Origin: Verrucomicrobiales bacterium | GTDB taxonomy: Bacteria; Verrucomicrobiota; Verrucomicrobiia; Limisphaerales; UBA1100 | Direction of reading: 5' to 3' | Assembly: GCA_003517285.1 (NCBI GenBank) | Contig: DPAW01000237.1 | Location: 1-6,360 of the forward strand | DNA length: 6,360 nt | In this document: positions 1 through 5,809 of the stretch, one piece after another | Position numbering within the stretch: the stretch's first letter is position 1 | Layout: each line of letters opens with the position of its first letter | Notes under the pieces: generated by a model | What the model was told of the DNA's origin: nothing | The model's database searches: none | Seen by the model: only the letters and a program-made list of their open reading frames with translations | Made by a program: the position numbers and the translations under genes

Positions 1-2
1 AG

Positions 3-695
3 ATGTACGAACAGGTGATGAAGCAAATGCTTTCCAGCGGCCTTGGTAATGATATGCCGCCGCCGGTAGAAAAAATGGTGCTCAAAATTATGACGATGGG
101 AGTTTCCGCCTCGATCACCATTGGTAAGATGGAGTCTGATGGAATGATGATTCAATCTCACACAACGGGAATGGGCTATGATACAATGGCGATGATGGGC
201 GCCGCAGCAGTTCCTTTAGCTGGGTTCGGGATGAGTATGGCGGGCATGGTGTTGCCGGCCATCTCCCCTGCAAGTGATTCGGCTCAGGAAGCTGTGAAGA
301 TGAATAATGCCAAACAGCTAGGCATTAGTTTTTTTGAGTATAACGCGGATCAAGGGCAATTGCCAAAAGCTGAAACTTGGTGTGATGAACTAATAAAGTA
401 CGATATTGAACCCAGCATGTTCTCCGATCCCATTTTTGAACAGACTAAGGAGTCGCCAGATGAAAAAGTTTGTATTTGGCTGTTTAATCGAAACCTCAGC
501 GGAGTGAAAATAGAGGATATTAAGGATCCGGCCAATACCGTGCTTATCTATGATGGAGGGTTGGATTGGAATGGGGCCGCCGGTAAAGAAGAGTTTTTTC
601 CGGATGCAGATTTCAAGGTCACCACGGTCTTTGCTGATGGGCATGTGGAACAAATTGGTCCACAGGAGGCGCCCCGGCTCAAGTGGACGCCTTAA
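3..695 (+). CDS. C-terminal part of a Met-rich envelope protein with a pseudopilin-like domain, paralogue of the next gene (5' partial)
   Basis: The frame is open to the left edge, so the Met codon at 3 is probably internal and the true start lies outside the window. The visible 230 residues align along their whole length with the last 230 or so of the following gene, so the missing part is probably a similar N-terminal domain with a lipoprotein signal. Residues 1-60 match the end of that domain. Residues 62-89 are a hydrophobic, Met-rich helix. Residues 100-121 (NNAKQLG, then EYNADQGQLP) resemble the segment after the N-terminal helix in pseudopilins of the DUF1559/H-X9-DG kind. Residues 209-215 (VFADGHV) resemble the FADGHV strand near the C-terminus of those proteins. 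The protein ends RLKWTP. Cys127 and Cys157 could pair. About 17 of the first 82 residues are Met. The domain similarity is judged by eye and the function is unknown. The stop is TAA, 84 bp before the next gene's likely ATG. Confidence 0.88.
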   Translation: MYEQVMKQMLSSGLGNDMPPPVEKMVLKIMTMGVSASITIGKMESDGMMIQSHTTGMGYDTMAMMGAAAVPLAGFGMSMAGMVLPAISPASDSAQEAVKMNNAKQLGISFFEYNADQGQLPKAETWCDELIKYDIEPSMFSDPIFEQTKESPDEKVCIWLFNRNLSGVKIEDIKDPANTVLIYDGGLDWNGAAGKEEFFPDADFKVTTVFADGHVEQIGPQEAPRLKWTP

Positions 696-779
696 GCCAT
701 ATTGACGCACATTTTATAGTTGCCCGAGTTCTGAGTTTCCCGCAGGGTGGCACTACCCCTTCGCGCTTCGGATATTGCC

Positions 780-2711
780 ATGAAAAAATATAGTGATCTT
801 TTTGTATTTCCACTTCTGCTCAGCTTGCTTGGCTGTGGCGGAGAAACCACAACGACAGAGGAGGAGAGTGCCTCAATCACCACTCCTCCAACTGCATCGG
901 TGAAGCCTACCCCAGTAGAATCGCCACCTCTACCTACTCCTTCGGTATCTACTCCAGTTGGCCAGCAACAGGCAGCGACCCAAAATAGTTTCTGGGCCGT
1001 GAACCAGCATCTTGACCAGGGAGGTACTTTCTATCTTTACCTAAGCAGCGAACAGTTGATGTCCAAGATGGACAACTTCATGGAGACAATGGGAGGGCTG
1101 GTAGACGCCGCCGGCCAGGAGCTTGGTGAGGAAGAGCAACAAATGGCAACGGCTGGCATGGATATGGTTCGCACCTTCTTCGAGCAAAGCGGTATTCGTG
1201 ATATTAGTGGAATGGGTATGAGCAGTTTTGAGGCGGAAAAAGATTTTCACCGCAACAGCATGGTTGTTCACCATTATCCGGAACGTAAAGACGGTTTGAT
1301 TTGGAAGGTGATGGGAGCACAACCCCACGAGCAGCAAATTCTCAAAATGTTGCCGACCGATACAGTACTTTCAGTTCAGGCTGATCTGGACGCAGTAGCT
1401 GCCTTTGACTGGATGCGCAAATTCATCACCGACACAGCCCCGCCTGAAGCTGTAGCGGAGATGGCCAAGGGGCTGGCTCAGATGAATCAGGCGATAAAGT
1501 TTGAGGATCTCTTACGTTCAACCGGTGGCGAACTGGGTTTCTTCGTTACTCTCAATGAGCAAAATCAAATACCAGTTCCGTTGCCTCTACCTCCAGATGC
1601 ACTCCAAGGCCTGCAGTTGACTTTCTCTGAGCCTGGTCTGGCGTTGGTGTTGAAGGTGAAAGATCAGCAGTTGATGACCATGATCAGTCAATTAATGCAG
1701 AACCCTGAAATGGCTCCGATGCTGAAGCAATCAGTTGAAAACGGGATCACGATGCACACGCTCACCCCTCCGGAAGAATTGCCCGTCCCAATTGATCTAA
1801 CGCCGACCTTAATGCAAGCGGGTGATTACATTGTGCTGACTAGTAGCCAGAAACTCGCAAAGGATATCCTTGCTGTGCAATCAGGCAAAAGCGAAGGGCT
1901 GGCCGGCACTGAGGAATTTAAGCGATTAGCCAATGGGCTTAATCTGCAGGGCAACCAGTTACACTTCATGAGCAGCCGGTTAGGCAAGGAATACAGTAAG
2001 CTTAACAAGTTTGGCTTAGCCATGGCCGAAATGCAGGCAGCCAATGATCCTGATCCTCAAGCCAAGCAGGTTTTAGATTTAGCGAAAAAGTTCATGGATG
2101 TGGATGGCTCCAAGGCTTCTGGGCAGTTAACCGTGATGCAGGTGACAGCTGAAGGAATGGTGATGAAAAGTCAAAGCACGGGTGACCCTATCGGGGCAAC
2201 GGTTCCCTTGTTGCTCGCGGGTGGTAGCGGGATAGCTGCTTCCATGTTGCTGCCTGCTTTGGCGAGAGCAAAAGCAAAAGCTAACGCCCTTAAGTCTACT
2301 TATAACGCTGGGCAACTAACTAAAACCATGATTTTCACTGCTTTGGATAATGATGGTAACCTGCCTGATTCTGATAAGTGGTGTGATTCGATTTTTAAGG
2401 AAGTAGGAACTCTTAAAGTATTCGCTTCGCCGCAAGATCCCTTTGCAATGTCTCAGGTTGATGAAGGTATAAAGGTTAGCTCTTACGCGTTCAATAAAGC
2501 CTTGAGCGGAAAAAAGGAAGCTGAAGTGAATCCGAATACCGTGATGATATTTGAAACTGATTTGGGTTGGAATGGCTCAGGCGGGTTGGAGGATGCGCTT
2601 GAGTTTTTGGAGTTTTTTGATGGGCAAGCGATCGCCGTAGGCACTGTAGACGGGGCGGTACGGCAGGTGAGCGATCCTTTTGTTTTAAGGCAGATGCGTT
2701 GGGATCCATAA
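780..2711 (+). CDS. Predicted lipoprotein with a C-terminal pseudopilin-like module, function unknown
   Basis: The product is 643 residues from the ATG at 780. A GTG at 747 is in frame, but it would put 11 extra residues ahead of a clean lipoprotein signal: MKKYSD, a hydrophobic stretch, then lipobox LLGC with Cys19. I therefore prefer 780. No convincing Shine-Dalgarno is visible for either start. Residues 22-66 are a Thr/Pro/Ser/Glu-rich linker. Residues 70-460 are a globular region of alternating strands and helices. Parts of it (GDYIVLTSSQKLAKDIL at 348-364, then LAGTEEF) recall DUF3352-like periplasmic proteins, which is only a resemblance. Residues 472-495 form a hydrophobic helix running into LLPALARAKAKA (490-501), the usual end of pseudopilin helices in this bacterial group. 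Residues 502-643 then follow a pseudopilin-type globular domain (DNDGNLPD at 523-530, SYAFNKALSG at 568-577, VDGAV at 623-627). There is no prepilin peptidase site ahead of the helix. The protein probably sits anchored in a membrane facing the periplasm or surface. The upstream gene is a paralogue. Confidence 0.92.
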   Translation: MKKYSDLFVFPLLLSLLGCGGETTTTEEESASITTPPTASVKPTPVESPPLPTPSVSTPVGQQQAATQNSFWAVNQHLDQGGTFYLYLSSEQLMSKMDNFMETMGGLVDAAGQELGEEEQQMATAGMDMVRTFFEQSGIRDISGMGMSSFEAEKDFHRNSMVVHHYPERKDGLIWKVMGAQPHEQQILKMLPTDTVLSVQADLDAVAAFDWMRKFITDTAPPEAVAEMAKGLAQMNQAIKFEDLLRSTGGELGFFVTLNEQNQIPVPLPLPPDALQGLQLTFSEPGLALVLKVKDQQLMTMISQLMQNPEMAPMLKQSVENGITMHTLTPPEELPVPIDLTPTLMQAGDYIVLTSSQKLAKDILAVQSGKSEGLAGTEEFKRLANGLNLQGNQLHFMSSRLGKEYSKLNKFGLAMAEMQAANDPDPQAKQVLDLAKKFMDVDGSKASGQLTVMQVTAEGMVMKSQSTGDPIGATVPLLLAGGSGIAASMLLPALARAKAKANALKSTYNAGQLTKTMIFTALDNDGNLPDSDKWCDSIFKEVGTLKVFASPQDPFAMSQVDEGIKVSSYAFNKALSGKKEAEVNPNTVMIFETDLGWNGSGGLEDALEFLEFFDGQAIAVGTVDGAVRQVSDPFVLRQMRWDP

Positions 2712-2765
2712 TTTGTTAATATTTTTTGAAGTGCTATGGCGGTAGCAGCGTGACCAGCAATCTAA

Positions 2766-2784
2766 ACGAGGGTATTTTCCTCGT
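2766..2784 (+). promoter_or_regulatory. Hairpin directly abutting the sulfatase start codon
   Basis: ACGAGG (2766-2771) is perfectly complementary to CCTCGT (2779-2784), with a 7-base loop (2772-2778). The 3' arm ends at the base before the ATG at 2785. The only Shine-Dalgarno-like sequence near this start, GAGGG at 2768-2772, lies in the 5' arm. Its distance to the ATG (12 bases) is long in the linear sequence and would be changed by folding. The structure could hide the ribosome site or bring it nearer. A chance 6-bp repeat is possible, and no regulator is implied. Confidence 0.4.
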
Positions 2785-4203
2785 ATGCGAATTCTTGCCA
2801 AGGCGGCCTTAATACTCTGGTCTGGTTACATTGTTCAAGCAGCTGAACGCCCCAACATCGTGCTGGTGATGTGCGATGATTTGGGATGGGGCGATGTGGG
2901 GTTTAACGGAGGGGAGGATATTCACACGCCGCATTTGGACGCGATGGCTAAGGCCAGCCTTCGATTCGAGCGGTTCTACGCCGCTGCCCCTGTTTGCAGC
3001 CCTACGCGTGGAAGTTGTATCACCGGTCGGCATCCGTTTCGTTACGGTATTTACTTTGCCAATACCGGGCATATGAAGCCGGAGGAATTGACCTTGGCTG
3101 AGCTCTTAAAAAGACACGGCTATACCACCGGTCATTTCGGTAAATGGCATTTAGGAACCCTCACAAAAACCGATAAGGATGCCAACCGAGGTGGGCCACA
3201 AGGAAAGAAGCATTTTTCTCCACCGCAAGCCAATGGGTTTGATGTGTGTTTCTCAACTGAATCCAAAGTGCCCACATGGAATCCAATGGATAAGCCTAAG
3301 GTTGATGCTCGGCGCACGTGGTGGGATTTATCCAATGAAACCGTGCCTTACGGAACGGCTTACTGGGATGAAAAAGGTCGGCGTGTGACAAAGAATCTCG
3401 GCGGCGCTAATTCGCGGGTAATCCTAGATCGAGCGATTCCTTTCATGCGCAGTGCAGCGCAGAAAGAACAGCCATTCTTTACTATCGTTTGGTTTCATAC
3501 CCCACACCTTCCAGTGGTGGCTGGGCCTGAATATGCCCGTATGTATGCCGATGAAGATAAGTATACCCAACATTACCGAGGCTGCATCACCGCGATGGAT
3601 GAACAGGTAGGCCGTTTGCGTACTGAACTGCGTGCTATGGGGATAGCTAATAACACACTGGTTACCTTTTGTAGCGACAATGGCCCAGAAGGAAAGGCAG
3701 GCAGTGCCCCAGGGAGTGCAGGTCACTTGAATGGTCGGAAAAGGGATTTATTGGAGGGTGGTATTAGAGTGCCGGGCCTGATCGAATGGCCCGGTAAGAT
3801 TCGGCCGGGTAATACAACCATGCCCGCGGTGACCAGTGATTATCTGCCCACCATTCTGGATTTAATCGGTGCTAAACCGGTGGGGGATCGGCCATTGGAT
3901 GGAATTAGTTTGCGACCATTATTTAATGGGTCAATGAAAAATCGAGGACAGTCAATTGGGTTCCAGTCAGCCGGGCAGGTGGCTCTAATCGGAGACCGTT
4001 TCAAATTATGGGGACGGGCAGGTGGTAAACAGGTGGACAAGTTGCCCACGTTGAAGCTGTTCGATCTAGTGAATGATCCTAGTGAGAAAACGGATGTAGC
4101 TGCACAACATCCAGAGGTGGTAGCGCGGATGACACGGGAATTGAAGACTTGGCGGGCCTCGTTGGAGGCCAGTGATCGCGGCGAGGATTATCCGGCTAAA
4201 TAA
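2785..4203 (+). CDS. Secreted sulfatase, S1 formylglycine family (arylsulfatase A-like)
   Basis: The product is a 472-residue hydrolase of sulfate esters; the substrate cannot be read from sequence, but a sulfated polysaccharide or its oligosaccharides is usual in such genomes. Residues 1-19 are a signal peptide with likely cleavage after Val-Gln-Ala. The active site is complete. RPNIVLVMCDDLGWGD carries the metal ligands Asp31 and Asp32. CSPTR at 71-75 holds Cys71, which is converted to formylglycine. GKWHLG at 119-124 gives Lys120 and His122. FHTPHLP at 237-243 gives His238. SDNGPEG gives Asp298 and Asn299. Lys319 precedes EGGIRVP (324-330). The C-terminal subdomain is present to the end (KLFDLVNDPSEKTD near 424-437), so the gene looks intact and of normal family length. 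It starts 73 bp after the lipoprotein gene on the same strand, so cotranscription is possible. Its stop overlaps the opposing oxidoreductase gene. Maturation needs a formylglycine-generating enzyme encoded elsewhere. Confidence 0.97.
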   Translation: MRILAKAALILWSGYIVQAAERPNIVLVMCDDLGWGDVGFNGGEDIHTPHLDAMAKASLRFERFYAAAPVCSPTRGSCITGRHPFRYGIYFANTGHMKPEELTLAELLKRHGYTTGHFGKWHLGTLTKTDKDANRGGPQGKKHFSPPQANGFDVCFSTESKVPTWNPMDKPKVDARRTWWDLSNETVPYGTAYWDEKGRRVTKNLGGANSRVILDRAIPFMRSAAQKEQPFFTIVWFHTPHLPVVAGPEYARMYADEDKYTQHYRGCITAMDEQVGRLRTELRAMGIANNTLVTFCSDNGPEGKAGSAPGSAGHLNGRKRDLLEGGIRVPGLIEWPGKIRPGNTTMPAVTSDYLPTILDLIGAKPVGDRPLDGISLRPLFNGSMKNRGQSIGFQSAGQVALIGDRFKLWGRAGGKQVDKLPTLKLFDLVNDPSEKTDVAAQHPEVVARMTRELKTWRASLEASDRGEDYPAK

Positions 4204-5395
4204 CTTCGCCGGCCGCGTGGCCGCTGGCCCAGGCCCATTGGAAATTGTAGCCGCCTAACCATCCGGTGACATCGACGACTTCGCCAATGAAATACAGCCC
4301 GGGCACGGTACGGCATTCCATCGTCTTGGAGGAGAGTGCTGAGGTGTCCACACCCCCCACGGTCACTTCCGCCTTGGCATAGCCGCCGGTATCGGCGGCT
4401 ATCAGGGCCCAGTCGCAGAGGTGCTCCACGAGCTGATCGCGTTCGCTTTGCTTCAATTGCGAGAGCGGCTTAGCGGGAGCGAATTGCTCCCCTAGAGCGG
4501 ACGCAACGCGCTTGGAAAACCACGCCTCCAGCCATCGGGCGGCATCCAGACGCTGGGTGCGGGCGTCTTCGAGGAGCGCTTTCGGCGATTGTTCCGGCAA
4601 CAGGTTTAGCTTGAACGATTCGCCTGGGGCGCAGTAGTTGGACACCTGCAGAATCGCCGGGCCGCTTAGTCCGTGGTGGGTGAACAGGAGGTTCTCCCGA
4701 AACGACTGTCCGCCGGCGCTGGCGATGCAATACAGTGAATTGCCGCTCAAATCGCCGAATGGCCAAGGGCCTCCATCGGCCAGTAGGGGAACCAGCGGCA
4801 CGAGGCCCGGACGCGGCTCAATGATTGGTACATTAAACTGCTCGGCGATGCGGTAGCCGAAATCGGTGGCGCCCAGCTTGGGAAACGACAGCGCACCGGT
4901 GGCGACAATCAATGACTCACATTCCACCGGGCCTCGGTTGGTTTGCAGGCGAAAACGGTCGGTGCGTTCAATGCGTTCGATGGTGCATTCCGTGTTCAAC
5001 TGCACACCGGCCTCACGGCATTCGGTGTGGAGAAGATCCACGATCTCCCGCGAGGAAGTACGGCAGAAGAGCTGGCCCAGAGTTTTCTCATAATACGCGA
5101 TGTTGTGCTGCTGCACCAGCTCGATGAATTGACTGGCGGGGTAACGCGAAAGGGCGGATCGGCAGAAGTGTGGGTTGTCGGAGAGATAATTTTCCGGGCC
5201 GGCATGGAGATTGGTGAAATTGCAGCGACCGCCGCCGGAGATGAGAATTTTTTTCCCGATTCGATGGTTGTGCTCGAGCACAAGCACGGAGCGATCCCGC
5301 AAACCGGCCGTCCGCGCGCACATCAAGCCCGCGCCACCGGCGCCAATAATGATGACGTCGAAGGGCTCGATGTATTGATTCGTCGACTGGTTCAC
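4196..5395 (-). CDS. NAD(P)/FAD-dependent oxidoreductase, HI0933/YhiN/BaiN-RdsA family
   Basis: The product is a 399-residue cytoplasmic flavoprotein, close to the family's usual length of about 400. Residues 13-41 form the FAD-binding Rossmann start (DVIIIGAGGAGL with Gly18, Gly20 and Gly23, ending at Glu41). SGGGRCNFTN at 53-62 is the family's characteristic motif. IVATGALSFPKLG begins at 163 and is the second dinucleotide-contacting segment. FTHHGLSGP at 238-246 and GEVVDVTGWLGGYNFQWAWA at 371-390 are the other hallmark blocks. Some relatives reduce bile-acid intermediates and others have been called aminoacetone oxidases, but most have no assigned substrate, so none is given here. The start is GTG; an in-frame TAG lies four codons upstream of it and no ATG occurs before residue 25, so GTG is the best choice. 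I see no Shine-Dalgarno. The gene is on the opposite strand from all its neighbours and is higher in GC than the genes to its left, so it is probably its own transcription unit. Confidence 0.96.
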   Translation of the reverse strand: MNQSTNQYIEPFDVIIIGAGGAGLMCARTAGLRDRSVLVLEHNHRIGKKILISGGGRCNFTNLHAGPENYLSDNPHFCRSALSRYPASQFIELVQQHNIAYYEKTLGQLFCRTSSREIVDLLHTECREAGVQLNTECTIERIERTDRFRLQTNRGPVECESLIVATGALSFPKLGATDFGYRIAEQFNVPIIEPRPGLVPLVPLLADGGPWPFGDLSGNSLYCIASAGGQSFRENLLFTHHGLSGPAILQVSNYCAPGESFKLNLLPEQSPKALLEDARTQRLDAARWLEAWFSKRVASALGEQFAPAKPLSQLKQSERDQLVEHLCDWALIAADTGGYAKAEVTVGGVDTSALSSKTMECRTVPGLYFIGEVVDVTGWLGGYNFQWAWASGHAAGEVI

Positions 5396-5434
5396 GCGGT
5401 GAGAGGGCTAGTCCAGGTATAAAAGTTCTATGGA

Positions 5435-5464
5435 ATTTTAGAGTCCAAGGGCGAGGTGCGTCAG
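5435..5464 (-). promoter_or_regulatory. Candidate sigma70-type promoter for the oxidoreductase gene
   Basis: Read on the minus strand, CTGACG (5459-5464, 4 of 6 to TTGACA) is followed after 18 bases by TAAAAT (5435-5440, 5 of 6 to TATAAT). The inferred transcription start near 5428 gives a leader of about 33 bases before the GTG. The -35 match is weak, and such pairs occur by chance in a region of this size. Confidence 0.3.
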
Positions 5465-5565
5465 GTGTTGCCCCTCAGGGCATGCTTCCGCCAGCCCCAT
5501 TGCCGAAACCATCAGCGCTTTCATGCCTTGCCTACCTGCGTTAGAAATTGCCGGCTATTTGGCAT
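5438..5565 (-). pseudogene. Possible frameshifted remnant of a Tat-type signal peptide
   Basis: On the minus strand an ATG at 5565 opens the 14-codon frame MPNSRQFLTQVGKA, stopping at TGA (5521-5523). The next frame starts at the overlapping ATG (5522-5524, an ATGA junction) and reads MKALMVSAMGLAEA and 14 more codons to TAA (5438-5440). Joined, the two read like the start of a Tat-exported protein: SRQFL, then a hydrophobic stretch, then Ala-Glu-Ala. Loss of one base at the junction would explain the break. Only one Arg is present instead of two, a Lys interrupts the hydrophobic stretch, and nothing protein-like follows, so this may be coincidence. Confidence 0.2.
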
Positions 5566-5709
5566 CCTAGTTTGCGGTTCACGCATGGTTTGATTATAGC
5601 GAACCGACTTCGAATGTCAGGCGAATACGTTGGAGTAAGTCTTTTCTGTGAGGTGCTTGGCGGCAGGGTTTTATTTCAACCTAGCCTATCTTTGTTACAG
5701 TGATACAGC

Positions 5710-5738
5710 TTGGCAATGGTCTCGGTGACTAGTGAAAT
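5710..5738 (+). promoter_or_regulatory. Candidate sigma70-type promoter for the second sulfatase
   Basis: TTGGCA (5710-5715, 5 of 6 to TTGACA) is followed after 17 bases by TGAAAT (5733-5738, 4 of 6 to TATAAT). The inferred start near 5745 leaves a leader of about 65 bases. It falls inside the left arm of the inverted repeat at 5743-5767, an arrangement seen at many repressor operators. This is judged by eye against the Escherichia coli consensus, which may not hold in this organism. Confidence 0.35.
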
Positions 5739-5742
5739 GTCT

Positions 5743-5767
5743 CTTAAATGTGGCGGATATATTTAAG
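5743..5767. repeat. 7-bp inverted repeat, possible operator
   Basis: CTTAAAT (5743-5749) and ATTTAAG (5761-5767) are perfect inverted copies separated by 11 bases. Centre-to-centre spacing is 18 bases. The repeat lies just downstream of the candidate -10 and 43 bases before the sulfatase ATG, so it could bind a dimeric regulator or form a weak AT-rich hairpin in the leader. Confidence 0.35.
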
Positions 5768-5809
5768 CTCGGACCTTGACCGTGGCCCGTGCTCGGCGCA
5801 AAAGAAGGC

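Larger units (their letters stand above)
5396..5809. other. Divergent intergenic region, 414 bp
   Basis: This region separates the minus-strand oxidoreductase from the plus-strand second sulfatase and must hold the control regions of both. I find a candidate promoter for each direction, a 7-bp inverted repeat 43 bases ahead of the sulfatase, a short GC hairpin (TGCCC/GGGCA, 5469-5482) without a T-run, and a possible decayed signal-peptide sequence near 5438-5565. Positions 5566-5700 show nothing I can name. No reading frame here looks like a full gene on either strand. Confidence 0.75.

Noticed and set aside
702..720. TTGACG and TATAGT as a -35/-10 pair between the two paralogues
   Set aside because: The spacer is only 7 bases, far from the 16-18 needed, and no partner box lies at the right distance from either element.
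748..764. TGGCAC followed by TTCGC, resembling a sigma54 promoter before the lipoprotein gene
   Set aside because: Sigma54 sites need GG and GC ten bases apart. Here the GG at 749-750 and the GC at 763-764 are twelve apart, and TTCGC is a poor match to TTGCA.
747..779. GTG at 747 as the start of the lipoprotein
   Set aside because: It would place 11 residues including Arg and Asp before MKK and the lipobox; the ATG at 780 gives a normal signal peptide with Cys at 19.
2712..2735. T-rich tract after the lipoprotein stop as a Rho-independent terminator
   Set aside because: There is a T-run at 2722-2728 but no GC stem in front of it.
4210..4223. GC-rich hairpin CGGCC/GGCCG just after the sulfatase stop, as a terminator
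   Set aside because: It has no T-run on either side and lies in the conserved coding end of the oxidoreductase, which explains its composition.
4943..5422. 159-codon plus-strand open frame
   Set aside because: It lies antisense to the oxidoreductase gene, and its translation shows no recognisable motif. The minus-strand frame has every family motif intact.
5469..5482. TGCCC/GGGCA hairpin in the divergent intergenic region
   Set aside because: The stem is 5 bp with no T-run and no obvious placement relative to either gene start; likely chance.
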